Assembly: GCA_020634855.1 (NCBI GenBank)
Contig: JACKAU010000014.1
Location: 1 to 64,000, forward strand
Direction: 5' to 3'
Source: Anaerolineales bacterium
GTDB taxonomy: Bacteria; Chloroflexota; Anaerolineae; 4572-78; J111
DNA length: 64,000 bases
Shown one piece after another: positions 1 to 8,980 of this stretch. The stretch's first letter is position 1. The number at the start of each line of letters is the position of its first letter. Below the pieces are notes generated by a model. It did not search any database. It worked only from the letters and a program-made list of their open reading frames with translations, and was not told the DNA's origin. The position numbers and the translations under genes are program-made.

Positions 1-9
1 AAGCCCTTT

Positions 10-150
10 CGGGCTAGGATTTCGCCAGAGTAGGGCGCTTCAGCGTCCTTCCCTCTGTCCGCGTGATGGCTTTAGCCTCGCGCTCTTTGGCCCGGCGTTA
101 CCCGTTTATTTTCTTAACCTTCATAAAGAACGATAGCTTTAGCCTCGCGC
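10..150. repeat. Dispersed palindromic repeat region upstream of the first gene
   Basis: Positions 10-82 (GGGCTAGG, then GGGCGCTTCAGCGTCCTTC, then GGCTTTAGCCTCGCG) recur in reverse orientation at 27763-27838. The last block, GCTTTAGCCTCGCGC, occurs again at 136-150. The blocks contain short dyads such as GGGC-TTTC-GCCC-like and GGCTTTAGCC. There is no open gene in 1-331; the rest of the gap is AT-rich leader sequence for the gene at 332. It is a REP-like intergenic repeat by appearance. Confidence 0.6.
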
Positions 151-331
151 GTCTTCTCCGACATAACAAGTAACTTCAAAAATGCCAACCGTTTTGAGTG
201 AAAATTGATTCTTAATTGAGTGATGTATCGTAAAATAAAACCTATGCGAAGACGAGAAGTCTAACCATATGAATGATCTGAAGGTCTTAAATTAACGTTA
301 CTGAACAAATATTGAACGGGAGGTCAATAAA

Positions 332-2749
332 ATGCCCACGCCAGCTAACTCTGAAGTTACCACTTTTACACGGGATGTACTGGGACGGTACATCTGTAAC
401 GGCTTGGATGAAGCCTTGAAGAGTACGGATAAGAGTATTCGGTCGGATGCTCGCGACTTTGATATCATCATTATCGGTGGGGGAACGTTCGGACCCGCGG
501 TTGCCCAGCAACTGTTTGCTAATGATCTTACCCACAACCATCGCATTCTGGTGCTGGAAGGGGGTCCTTTCGTAATTCCGGAGCACGTTCAGAACATGCC
601 TCAGTTGGGCTTAAACAACGATGGGGCCAAGCTTGAGAATGGTCAACTCAAGACGATTCCCAATTTGCGCGCGATTAACCAGGATACCGTAGCCCGGAAG
701 GAAGTATGGGGTCTGGCCTGGCACTCTCAGCTCGGTTTCCCAGGACTGGCGTACTGTCTCGGCGGCCGCTCGCTGTATTGGGGCGGCTGGTCTCCTCGGT
801 TACTCGATGCGGAAATGCCGGCAAGCCAGTGGCCGGCAGCCGTCGTCAATGATTTGAAAGCCCAATACTTTGACGAGGCAAGTGAGCAGATTGGGGTCGA
901 TGCCACCAACGATTTCATCCATGGCAACCTGCACCAGGCGCTCCGCAAACAATTATTGGATGGCATCAATGGTCATCAGGTCGCCCACATCGTGCCCCTG
1001 GCCGAGCTACCGCTAACATCCAAAATTCCTGAGGGAGCGACGGAGGCGGAGGCGAAGCTGGAAGCTCCGCTGGCCGTGCAAAGCCAAGTTGATCGATCAG
1101 GATTTTTCCCTTTCAACAAGTTCAGCGCCATTCAACTCCTTATCAAGGCGGCGCGGGCGGCGGCGCAGGAGTCAAACTTCGACGACTTTAAGAAGCGGTT
1201 GATGGTGGTTCCGAACTGCCACGTCATTCGCCTCGATACGCAAGCCGGACATGTTACTCAGATACAGACCAATCAAGGGCCCATAACCGTCCCGGCGGAC
1301 GGCAAAGTAATCATCGCCCTCGGCACCATCGAGAGTATCCGCTTGGCGCTATTGTCCTTTCAGGGCATTCCAAACTACAATTTGATCGGCCAAAACATTA
1401 TGGCCCATCTCCGGTCCAATTTCGATATCCGCATTCCGCGCGAAGCGCTACAGCATCTTGTGGAAGATGAAGCCGATGAGGAGTTACAGGCTTCAGCCCT
1501 ATTTGTAAAGGGACGATTTACCCGAAGCGACGGCTCGGTGGGTCACTTCCATCAACAGATTACCGCCTCCGGTCTCGGTTTTATGGACGCCAATTCGGAA
1601 GCAGAGCTATTTCGAAAGGTGCCGGACATTGATGACTTCGAGGTGTTCCGCAATGCCGACGACGGCGCGGCAGTCATCACCATTCGGGGCATCGGAGAGA
1701 TGGTTCCCACCAATCCTTTAAGCAGTGTCAACCTTCATGGGGAGCTCGACGAATATGGCGCGCAACGGGCCGTTGTGTCGATCACAGCCGATGATCCCCG
1801 AGATAGTGACCTATGGGACGCGATGGACCAAAATGCCTTGGATATCGCCAATGTTTTGGCCGGTGGCCAACCGTTCGAGATCGTTGGCGGGCAACGACGG
1901 GACGGTTTAGGCACGACCCATCACGAGTCCGGCGGACTACAAATGGGTGATAACGCAGCTACATCGGTCACCAATCCTAATGGACGATTCTGGCACGTAG
2001 ACAACGCCTATGTCGCCGGCCCGGCGCTTTTCCCGACGATTGGCTCGCCGAATCCAATGCTGACGGGAATTGCCTTGACCCGGCGGCTGGCGGACCACCT
2101 GATCCCCAAACCCGTAACAACCACGGTGGAGCCTGGATTTGAATTGATCTTTGATGGCCTATCGGCAAACCGCTGGCGGATGTCAAAGATTCAGAATCAA
2201 CCGCCCCATATCAGCAACCCCGGTAACGCTACTATTTTTGGGGGTACCTTGGAAATGATACCCGGCAACGACCTCGGTCTATTCTGGTACACGGAACCCA
2301 TGCCGGCTGACTTTATCCTGAAGCTTGAGTGGTTGCGCTTCCGCCACGAAGATAATTCCGGGGTATTCGTCCGCTTCCCGCATCCGGACAGTAAGGGGTA
2401 CAACAACACCGCCTGGGTAGCCGTCCACTTCGGTTTTGAGGTACAGATCGATGAACTCGGCGCACCCGACGGCCTGGGCATCCATCGAACCGGCGCGATT
2501 TACAACGAGTCAAGCCAGACGTTAACGTTGCAGCCGGCTAATCCGGCGGGGCAGTGGAACGATTTCGAGATCCGCGTACAAGGCCAGACGTACACGGTTT
2601 TCCTGAATGGGGTCCAGGTAACGACTTTCACGAACACCGATCCCAACCGAGGATTGCCGAGTACGCCGGCAGCCCCAAGTTATATTGGGCTACAGACCTA
2701 TCCTGGTTCGCGAATGGCGTTTCGAAACATTCGGTATCAGGCTTTGTAA
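332..2749 (+). CDS. GMC-family FAD oxidoreductase fused to a C-terminal DUF1080 domain
   Basis: The protein has 805 residues. Residues about 44-54 (IIIIGGGTFG) are the FAD-binding Rossmann glycine motif. Residues about 525-600 hold the GMC C-terminal part, with the His-containing GTTHHESGG stretch and the SPNPMLTG segment that normally closes the FAD site. From about 603 to the end the sequence changes to a DUF1080 (3-keto-disaccharide hydrolase) jelly-roll type domain: FELIFDGLSANRW, DNSGVFVRFPHP, WNDFEIRVQG, LNGVQV and IGLQTYPG. GMC-type dehydrogenases oxidise sugar C3 in some bacteria, and DUF1080 proteins cleave 3-keto-glycosides, so one polypeptide may do both steps; this is inference. 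No signal peptide is visible. GGGAGG lies just before the ATG. It is a monocistronic plus-strand gene converging on the cox cluster. Domain identity is fairly sure; substrate is unknown. Confidence 0.85.
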   Translation: MPTPANSEVTTFTRDVLGRYICNGLDEALKSTDKSIRSDARDFDIIIIGGGTFGPAVAQQLFANDLTHNHRILVLEGGPFVIPEHVQNMPQLGLNNDGAKLENGQLKTIPNLRAINQDTVARKEVWGLAWHSQLGFPGLAYCLGGRSLYWGGWSPRLLDAEMPASQWPAAVVNDLKAQYFDEASEQIGVDATNDFIHGNLHQALRKQLLDGINGHQVAHIVPLAELPLTSKIPEGATEAEAKLEAPLAVQSQVDRSGFFPFNKFSAIQLLIKAARAAAQESNFDDFKKRLMVVPNCHVIRLDTQAGHVTQIQTNQGPITVPADGKVIIALGTIESIRLALLSFQGIPNYNLIGQNIMAHLRSNFDIRIPREALQHLVEDEADEELQASALFVKGRFTRSDGSVGHFHQQITASGLGFMDANSEAELFRKVPDIDDFEVFRNADDGAAVITIRGIGEMVPTNPLSSVNLHGELDEYGAQRAVVSITADDPRDSDLWDAMDQNALDIANVLAGGQPFEIVGGQRRDGLGTTHHESGGLQMGDNAATSVTNPNGRFWHVDNAYVAGPALFPTIGSPNPMLTGIALTRRLADHLIPKPVTTTVEPGFELIFDGLSANRWRMSKIQNQPPHISNPGNATIFGGTLEMIPGNDLGLFWYTEPMPADFILKLEWLRFRHEDNSGVFVRFPHPDSKGYNNTAWVAVHFGFEVQIDELGAPDGLGIHRTGAIYNESSQTLTLQPANPAGQWNDFEIRVQGQTYTVFLNGVQVTTFTNTDPNRGLPSTPAAPSYIGLQTYPGSRMAFRNIRYQAL

Positions 2750-2802
2750 ACCGCGTGCAGTTTTATCTTATTGATATTTTCCTGGATTGGTGGTCACTAC
2801 AG

Positions 2803-3957
2803 CTAGGACGTTGGCACGGTCTCACTTTGGCGATACTGGTGCGGCTCCTTGTCAAACGCGGCTTTGCAGCCGGCGCCACAAAAGTACACCAACTCGTCTT
2901 CAAACGCCGACATATATTTGGCGTTGGCGATATCGACGGTCATGCCACAGACCGGATCGATAGCTGCGCCGGCCGGCGGGGCTTGGGTCAGATAAGACTC
3001 CGGGTCAGCCTCAAAGGTGGTCCGGCAGCCGGCGCAGCAAAAGTAGTAGGTTTGGCCGTTGTAGACGGTGGTGTGTTGGGCGCCTGCAATCTCAACAGTC
3101 ATGCCACAGACCGGATCAATCGCCTCGGTCGGGACCGTCGCCACGTCGATGTCCGCCAGCAGGGCCTCGATAGCCAGCGGCTCGGCGGTGCGCCGTTGCT
3201 GGACGATCTCGGCCATAATGCTCAAGGCAATCTCGTCGCCGCGCCGGGCGTGGATATCCAACCCGGCCGGATATTTCAACAGCGCTAACGCCTCCGGGCG
3301 AAGACCCTGGTCCTTGAGATAATCAATCACCGCCTCGGCCCGCGTCCTGCTGGCGACCAAGGCCACGTAAGCCGCCTTGGACCGCAGCGCATATTCCAGG
3401 GCCAATTCATCGTAATGGCCGTGACTGGCCACCACCACATACGATAGGCCGGTAATCTTATCAACCATCGCCGCCAGGTCGGTGACAATCTCATCGGCCT
3501 CGGCCAGGCCGAGGCCCTCGTTGTCGGGATCGACGGCGATGACGTTGTAGTTCATAGCCTTGCCCAACTGCACCAACGCCTGGGCTACCGGCAGGTTGCC
3601 GATGACCACCAGACGCGGCAGCGGAAACTGCGGCTCGATATAAATCTCCAGCGTGCCGCCGCTGAAACAGGTCATCGGCAAATCGATCAGGCCGGCCCGC
3701 GCCTCGGCTTTGGGATCGGTGCTCAGCCGGATCAGGCGGGGTTCGCGCTCGGCCAGCGCCTTTAACGCCTCTTGGATGACGGTCGGCTGGGCGCAACTGC
3801 CGCCAATCCAACCGTGCATGACTCCGGCCGGGGTAATGATGGCCTTATCGCCCGGCTTGCCGGAGGTCGGTTTCTCGGCCCGCACCACCGTCGCCGTGGC
3901 GAAGGGAATGCCTTCGTTGAGGAGTTCGTAGGCTTTGGAAAAGAATTCGTCGTACAT
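2803..3957 (-). CDS. XdhC/CoxF-like maturation protein with two C-terminal YHS domains
   Basis: 384 residues. The N-terminal XdhC_CoxI region carries the family GGSC motif (HGWIGGSCAQP) near residue 50. The middle is an XdhC_C Rossmann domain (LPRLVVIGNLPVAQAL). Residues about 280-324 and 333-376 are two tandem YHS domains, each starting DPVCGMTV and each with a second cysteine cluster (YYFCCAGC and VYFCGAGC). XdhC relatives handle sulfuration or metal loading of molybdenum enzymes; in Oligotropha, CoxF (XdhC family) supplies copper to CO dehydrogenase. The gene lies 367 bases downstream of coxL on the same strand, separated by palindromic repeats, so it may have its own promoter. The added YHS domains resemble those of copper-handling proteins. 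A role in Cu insertion is inference. TTGGAG precedes the ATG. Confidence 0.85.
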   Translation of the reverse strand: MYDEFFSKAYELLNEGIPFATATVVRAEKPTSGKPGDKAIITPAGVMHGWIGGSCAQPTVIQEALKALAEREPRLIRLSTDPKAEARAGLIDLPMTCFSGGTLEIYIEPQFPLPRLVVIGNLPVAQALVQLGKAMNYNVIAVDPDNEGLGLAEADEIVTDLAAMVDKITGLSYVVVASHGHYDELALEYALRSKAAYVALVASRTRAEAVIDYLKDQGLRPEALALLKYPAGLDIHARRGDEIALSIMAEIVQQRRTAEPLAIEALLADIDVATVPTEAIDPVCGMTVEIAGAQHTTVYNGQTYYFCCAGCRTTFEADPESYLTQAPPAGAAIDPVCGMTVDIANAKYMSAFEDELVYFCGAGCKAAFDKEPHQYRQSETVPTS

Positions 3958-4004
3958 GGTGTTACTCCAATAATTCTCTTTATATTCACTTTATAAAGGA
4001 ATAA

Positions 4005-4215
4005 CCAGAGTTCGATCATTAAAGCCGAGCATGTCATTTCGTAGCCGGAGGCGGAGAAATCCCTCAGGTATTGCTATGAATGAACTCTTCGCTGGGAAAA
4101 ATGGGCACTGTCGCTTTAAATTTTCCCAACCAAATACCCTGTCATTGTATCGTCACAGGGATTTCTCCGCTGGCGCTCCGAAATGACATGAAACAGATCC
4201 ATTTCCGAACTCTGG
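4005..4215. mobile_element. MITE-like inverted repeat between coxL and the XdhC gene
   Basis: Outer arms CCAGAGTTCG (4005-4014) and CGAACTCTGG (4206-4215) are exact inverted repeats. Inside them, 4030-4064 and 4157-4190 form a second, about 34-base inverted pair, beginning CATGTCATTTCG and ending CGAAATGACATG, with AGAAATCCC/GGGATTTCT in the stem. No transposase or coding frame lies inside. The ATGTCATTTCG...AGAAATCCC motif resembles widely dispersed intergenic palindromes. I call it MITE-like on structure only. Confidence 0.6.
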
Positions 4216-4219
4216 CCTG

Positions 4220-4317
4220 AGATGGGTCCAGTTTCCAAACCGAGGTCGTATTACCACCCAAGTCGTCTGCCTATTTGAGCCGCTTTCGCGACCCAATAGC
4301 GAAAACTGGACCCATCT
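4220..4317. repeat. 98-base element bounded by 15-base perfect inverted repeats
   Basis: AGATGGGTCCAGTTT at 4220-4234 and its exact complement AAACTGGACCCATCT at 4303-4317 enclose 68 bases of unremarkable sequence. It sits directly behind the coxL stop codon and abuts the larger inverted repeat at 4005-4215. It may be a small non-autonomous insertion or a long-stem transcript end; there is no T-run in the minus direction. Confidence 0.6.
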
Positions 4318-4323
4318 AAAAAC

Positions 4324-6780
4324 CTAATCCGTGACGCCGTGCTCACGCAGCGCCTGCCACACCTTCTGCGGTGTGATCGGAATGTCGATGTGGCGGACGC
4401 CCAGATGCCACAGGGCATCGACCACCGCGTTGGCGATGGCCGGCGGCGCGCCGACCGTGGGCGACTCGCCGACGCCTTTGGCCCCAATCGGGTGGTGCGG
4501 CGAGGGGGTGATGGTGTGGCCGGTCTCCCACTTGGGCGACTCGACCGCCGTCGGCAGCAGATAGTCGGCCAGGGTGCCGGTCAGGCACTGCCCGTTTTCG
4601 TCGTAGACGATCTCTTCGTACAGCGCCGGGGCCAACCCCATCGTCAGGCCGCCGTGAACCTGGCCTTCAACGATGAGCGGGTTGATGATGTTGCCGCAGT
4701 CATCCACAGCCACGAAACGGCGCACTTTGACCTCGCCGGTGCCACTGTCGATATCGACCACGCAGATGTAACTACCAAAGGGGAAGGTCAGGTTAGGCGG
4801 ATCGTAGTAATCGGTCGCTTCCAGCCCCGGCTCCATACCCGGCGGATTATTGGTGTAGGCCGCGAAGGCAATATCCTGAATGGTCTTAGCCTGCTCCGGC
4901 GAGCCTTTGACCTGCCATTGATTAACGTTCCACTCCAGGTCATCCTCGCCCACTTCCAGCAGATAGGCCGCAATCTTTTTGGCCTTGGCCTTGATCTTGC
5001 GGGCGGCCATTGCGGCGGCCGCGCCGGCGGTCGGCGTCGAGCGGCTGGCGTAGGTACCCAGGCCGTAGGGGGCGGTGTCGGTGTCGCCTTCTTCAACCTC
5101 GATGTCGTTGGCCGGTAGCCCTAACTCTTCGGCCACAATCTGGGCGTAGGTGGTTTCGTGGCCCTGCCCCTGCGATTTGGTGCCGAAGCGAGCGATGGCC
5201 TTGCCGGTGGGGTGAATGCGGATCTCGGCCGAGTCGAACATCTTGACGCCCAAAATGTCGTAATCGCGCGACGGGCCGGCTCCGACCACCTCGGTGAAGC
5301 TGGAGATGCCGATGCCCATGAACTCGCCCCTGGCCCGCTTTTCGGCCTGTTCTTGCCGCAGTTCTTCATAGCCGATCATATCCATCGCCTTGCGCAGGGC
5401 GTTGTGATAATTGCCGCTGTCGTACTCCCAACCGGTCGGTGATTTGTAGGGAAACTGATCGGCCTTGATAAAGTTGTTCATCCGATATTCGGCCGGATCG
5501 ACGCCCAAATCGTGGGCCATAATGTCGGTCATCCGCTCGATCATATGGACGGCCTCGGTCACGCGGAAGGAGCAGCGGTAGGCGACGCCCCCCGGCGGCT
5601 TGGTGGTGTAAACGGCATCAACGTTAACGTGGGCCGCCTTCAAATCGTACGAGCCGGTGCAGATGCTATACATCCCGGCCGGGAATTTGGAGGGATTGGC
5701 GGCGGCGTCGGCGCAGCCGTTATCGGCTAGCGTGTTGACCCGCAGGCCAACAATCTTGCCGTCGCTGTCGGCAGCCATCTCGGCGGTGATGTGGTAATCG
5801 CGGGCGAAACTGTCGGCTTGCAGGTTCTCGCTGCGGTCCTCGATCCATTTGACCGGCCGGCCCAGCAGCAGGCTGGCCACAATGCAGCAGACATAGCCGG
5901 GATAGACCGGCACTTTGCCGCCAAAGCCACCGCCGATATCGGGCGAGATGATCTGGATTTTATGTTCCGGGATGCCGCTGACCAGGGCGAACACGGTGCG
6001 GTGGGCGTGCGGCGCTTGCGAGGTCATGTAAATGGTAAACTTGCCCATGGCCTTGTTGTAATCGGACACCATGCCGCAGGTCTCGATGGATGAGACGTGG
6101 ATGCGGGGAATGTGCATATACTGCTTGATGACGTGAGCGGCTTCATCGAACGCTTGATCGGTGGCGGCCTTGTCGCCTGCTTCCCAATGCCAGATACGGT
6201 TGGTTTTGACCTCTTTGTCGTCGCGAACGATGACGTTGTCTTCCATCGCCTCAAAGGGATCGACCACGGCCGGCAGCGGTTCGTAATCGACAAAAACCTG
6301 CTCGATGGCGTCGGCAGCGATGTAGCGTTCGGTGGCGATGACCACGGCCACTTCCTGAGCGTAGTAGACCACCTTGTCCGTCGGTAGCACCATTTGGGTG
6401 TCGGACATCAGGGTCGGCATCCAATGCAGGCCGTGCTGTTCCAAATCCTTGCCGGTGACGACCGCCACCACACCGTCCATCGCTAACGCCGCGCTGGCGT
6501 CGATGCTGAGAATTTTGGCGTGGGCGTAGGGGCTGCGGACAATGTCCATATAGAGCATGCCCGGCAGCTTGACGTCATCAACGTAGCGGCCCTTGCCCTG
6601 GATAAAGCGCGGGTCTTCCTTGCGCTTCATACGGTGGCCCATACCGCACACATCGGGCGGCGTGGTGACCCGCACTTCGTCCTGCGTCGCCACCTGGGCC
6701 GAAACGCCCTCGGGCTGGGCCGAATGATGCTCGAACCGATCTTCGAGTTGATAAGCAGCGCCTTCTTTATGGTAGGTCAT
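4324..6780 (-). CDS. coxL: Aerobic CO dehydrogenase large (molybdenum) subunit, form I
   Basis: 818 residues, the usual CoxL length. Near residue 400 is AYRCSFR, encoded at 5562-5582: the active-site loop with the Cu-binding cysteine that defines form I (true CO-oxidising) CoxL. Form II proteins have AYRGAGR. Other family marks are GGGFGGK near 290, QGQGHETT near 535 and the C-terminal GVGES with the catalytic Glu. The subunit carries the Mo-S-Cu centre with molybdopterin cytosine dinucleotide and oxidises CO to CO2. It overlaps coxS by 4 bases (ATGA), so the two are translationally coupled in an M-S-L order typical of the family. No truncation or missing residue was seen. Confidence 0.97.
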   Translation of the reverse strand: MTYHKEGAAYQLEDRFEHHSAQPEGVSAQVATQDEVRVTTPPDVCGMGHRMKRKEDPRFIQGKGRYVDDVKLPGMLYMDIVRSPYAHAKILSIDASAALAMDGVVAVVTGKDLEQHGLHWMPTLMSDTQMVLPTDKVVYYAQEVAVVIATERYIAADAIEQVFVDYEPLPAVVDPFEAMEDNVIVRDDKEVKTNRIWHWEAGDKAATDQAFDEAAHVIKQYMHIPRIHVSSIETCGMVSDYNKAMGKFTIYMTSQAPHAHRTVFALVSGIPEHKIQIISPDIGGGFGGKVPVYPGYVCCIVASLLLGRPVKWIEDRSENLQADSFARDYHITAEMAADSDGKIVGLRVNTLADNGCADAAANPSKFPAGMYSICTGSYDLKAAHVNVDAVYTTKPPGGVAYRCSFRVTEAVHMIERMTDIMAHDLGVDPAEYRMNNFIKADQFPYKSPTGWEYDSGNYHNALRKAMDMIGYEELRQEQAEKRARGEFMGIGISSFTEVVGAGPSRDYDILGVKMFDSAEIRIHPTGKAIARFGTKSQGQGHETTYAQIVAEELGLPANDIEVEEGDTDTAPYGLGTYASRSTPTAGAAAAMAARKIKAKAKKIAAYLLEVGEDDLEWNVNQWQVKGSPEQAKTIQDIAFAAYTNNPPGMEPGLEATDYYDPPNLTFPFGSYICVVDIDSGTGEVKVRRFVAVDDCGNIINPLIVEGQVHGGLTMGLAPALYEEIVYDENGQCLTGTLADYLLPTAVESPKWETGHTITPSPHHPIGAKGVGESPTVGAPPAIANAVVDALWHLGVRHIDIPITPQKVWQALREHGVTD

Positions 6781-7265
6781 GCCACAGCCTCCGTTTCTCT
6801 TAACTTTTCAGCGGCGTATTGAATCGCCTCGACAATTTTGTTGTAACCGGTGCAGCGGCACAAGTTGCCGGAGATGGCCCAGCGGATTTCCTCTTCGGTC
6901 GGGTTGGGGTTTTTCTCTAACAGGTGTTTAGCGCTCATAATCATACCCGGCGTGCAGTAACCGCACTGGAGGCCGTGCTTTTCCCAGAACCCCTCTTGCA
7001 GCGGGTGCAGATCGCCGCCGGCCGCCAGGCTCTCGATGGTCTCGACGCTTTTGCCGTTGGCCTGCACGGCGAAAACGGTGCAACTTTTGACGGCTCGGCC
7101 GTTAATGTGCACGGTGCAAGCGCCGCAACTGGTGCTATCGCAGCCGATGTGGGTGCCGGTCAGATTGAGATTTTCCCGGATGAAATGGACCAACAGCAGG
7201 CGGGCATCGACCTGGTGGGTCTGCTCCTGCCCGTTGACGGTCAAGGTGATGGTGTGTTGGCTCAT
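6777..7265 (-). CDS. coxS: CO dehydrogenase small (2Fe-2S) subunit
   Basis: 162 residues with both iron-sulfur clusters of the xanthine-oxidase family. The N-terminal plant-type ferredoxin fold has CDSTSCGAC starting near residue 42 and a further Cys near 62. The C-terminal helical domain has CGYCTPGM and NLCRCTGY. It carries electrons from the Mo site in CoxL to FAD in CoxM. It lies between coxM (2-base gap) and coxL (4-base overlap), so all three are clearly one transcript. GGAGCC precedes the start. Confidence 0.96.
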   Translation of the reverse strand: MSQHTITLTVNGQEQTHQVDARLLLVHFIRENLNLTGTHIGCDSTSCGACTVHINGRAVKSCTVFAVQANGKSVETIESLAAGGDLHPLQEGFWEKHGLQCGYCTPGMIMSAKHLLEKNPNPTEEEIRWAISGNLCRCTGYNKIVEAIQYAAEKLRETEAVA

Positions 7266-7267
7266 AG

Positions 7268-8137
7268 TTAGGCTCCTTTCGCTCGTTCGATGGCTTTGGT
7301 GAGGGCGCGTTTGGTCAACACACGGGTCAGGTCCCGTTTGTAGTCAACGCTGCCCCGCAAATCGGCCGAGGGATTGCACTCGGCGGCGGCGGCTTGACCC
7401 GCGGCTTCCAGCACCGCCGGCGTGACCACCTGACCGATGAGGGCTTGCTCGGCGTTCTTGGCCCGCATCGGCACCGGGCTGAGGTTGGTGAGACCAATCC
7501 TGGCCCCGGTGCAGGTGTCGCCGGCCATCGTCAGTTGGACGGCCACCGCTGAAATGGCGTAGTCGCCCACTTTGCGCTCGACCTTGATGTAGGCCCCGCC
7601 GCTGTTCGGGCCGGGTCGGGGCAGGCGGATTTGGGTCAGGATTTCGTTCTCGTCGAGCGCGTTTTCAAACAGACCGGTAAAGAAGTCATCGATGGGGATG
7701 ACCCGCGTGCCGGCGGGACCCAGGGCGATGATTTCGGCGTTGTAGGCCAGCATCGTGGCCGGGTGGTCGTTGGCCGGGTCGGAGTGGGCCAGGTTGCCGC
7801 CGACCGTAGCCATATTGCGCACCAGCGGATCGGCGATGACCTCGGCCGTGTCGGCCAAGAGGTGGTATTTCTCTTTGACCAGCGGCGACGCCTCCAAATC
7901 CGACTCGCGGGTCATCGCGCCGATGGCCAGGTGGCCGTTGTCCTCGCGGACGTACTCCAACCCGGCCAGGCCGTTGATGTCGATCAGCACGCCCGGCACG
8001 GCCAGCCGGTAGCGCATGGCCGGGATAAGGCTTTGTCCTCCGGCCAATATTTTGGCGTCGTCGCCGTGGTCTTGCAGCAGCGACAGCGCCTCGTCAAGCG
8101 TGGTGGGAGAAAAATAATCAAATTCTCCTGGAATCAT
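7268..8137 (-). CDS. coxM: CO dehydrogenase medium (FAD) subunit
   Basis: 289 residues from the ATG at 8137, chosen because AGGAGG (8143-8148 on the complementary strand) lies 5 bases before it; an upstream ATG at 8155 would add six residues without such a site. FAD_binding_5 motifs AGGQSLIP (about 32-39) and TVGGNLAHSDP (near 110) contact FAD, and a CO_deh_flav_C domain follows. It passes electrons from CoxS towards the quinone pool. It is the first gene of the structural trio; the 142-base gap to coxG should hold the promoter, but I could not identify a convincing one. Confidence 0.95.
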   Translation of the reverse strand: MIPGEFDYFSPTTLDEALSLLQDHGDDAKILAGGQSLIPAMRYRLAVPGVLIDINGLAGLEYVREDNGHLAIGAMTRESDLEASPLVKEKYHLLADTAEVIADPLVRNMATVGGNLAHSDPANDHPATMLAYNAEIIALGPAGTRVIPIDDFFTGLFENALDENEILTQIRLPRPGPNSGGAYIKVERKVGDYAISAVAVQLTMAGDTCTGARIGLTNLSPVPMRAKNAEQALIGQVVTPAVLEAAGQAAAAECNPSADLRGSVDYKRDLTRVLTKRALTKAIERAKGA

Positions 8138-8279
8138 CCGAACCTCCTTGTTCAATAATAAATGGGTTGAAAATGATATAATTTAAGGTATTATCTTGAC
8201 ATCCAAATCGGGGTAGGGGGTAGGTAGTATGGATTATGGGGACAAACCCGAATATTTCCTACGCCTTACTCCCGATGAC

Positions 8280-8960
8280 TTACCGGCTTCGCCGCCCCAA
8301 CGTGTACGCAATGAAGACCACCAGAACTAGGCTGACCACCGTGAGAAGCAGCGGGCGACGCTCGGCCGGAATGGCGTCGTCCAGCATGTTTTTGGCGACG
8401 CCCAGGGCGAATTCTATTTCAGACGGCGGTTCGACGGGTTTAATCGCCACCGGAGTCGTGGTTGGGGCCGGGGTCGCGTGGTTGTGGCCGTTTTGAGCCG
8501 GCGGCGCAGCGGCGGCTTGCTGGCGGGCCGTAATCTGTTGGTTCAGGCCGTCCAGACTTTGCTTGGTGATGGCCTTGGCCGAACTGTCGAGCAGCCGCTG
8601 GCCAACGCTGGCGATGCGCCCGCCTACCTGGGCGGTGCCGGTGTAGTGCATCAGGGTGGAGTCGCCCTGGCTTTCAAGCTTGACCTGCCCGTCGCCCTTC
8701 ATAAAGCCGGACGGGCCTTGGCCATCGACCTTCATGCGGTAGGAGTCCGGCTCGTTGATCTCTAGTAGTTCAATATTCCCTTTGAACTTGCCCTGTACCG
8801 GCCCGACTTTAATTTTGAGCGTGGTTTGATATTCATTCTCGCCGACTTCTTCCAGCGACTCGCAGCCGGGCATGATGCTGACCAGCACCGCCGGGTCCAT
8901 CAACGCCTGCCAGACTTCATCGCGCGGCGCGTCGAAGGTGTACGTTCCTGCTAAATCCAT
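8280..8960 (-). CDS. coxG: CoxG: SRPBCC-fold protein with C-terminal membrane anchor
   Basis: 226 residues from the ATG at 8960, which has AGGAGGAAGG just before it; the longer reading to 8996 has no such site. Residues 1 to about 150 match the CoxG (carbon monoxide dehydrogenase subunit G) SRPBCC family: AGTYTFDAPRDEVWQALMDP, MPGCESLEE, and VGPVQGKFKG. A Pro/Ala/Thr linker follows, and a single transmembrane helix (LLLTVVSLVLVVFIAYTLG) ends the protein before RRSR. In Oligotropha CoxG is proposed to bring CO dehydrogenase to the cytoplasmic membrane; the tail here fits that. It is the first of the genes leading to coxMSL. Confidence 0.92.
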   Translation of the reverse strand: MDLAGTYTFDAPRDEVWQALMDPAVLVSIMPGCESLEEVGENEYQTTLKIKVGPVQGKFKGNIELLEINEPDSYRMKVDGQGPSGFMKGDGQVKLESQGDSTLMHYTGTAQVGGRIASVGQRLLDSSAKAITKQSLDGLNQQITARQQAAAAPPAQNGHNHATPAPTTTPVAIKPVEPPSEIEFALGVAKNMLDDAIPAERRPLLLTVVSLVLVVFIAYTLGRRSR

Positions 8961-8980
8961 TGCCTTCCTCCTTTGAAGAT

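Noticed and set aside
4339..5118. A 259-residue plus-strand frame opposite coxL
   Set aside because: It is antisense to a fully conserved coxL and shows only the mirrored codon bias of a GC-rich gene. The same holds for 2554-3288 opposite the XdhC gene.
4324..6780. Form II CoxL or another xanthine-oxidase-family hydroxylase
   Set aside because: The active-site loop reads AYRCSFR, not AYRGAGR, and coxD, coxE and coxG accompany it.
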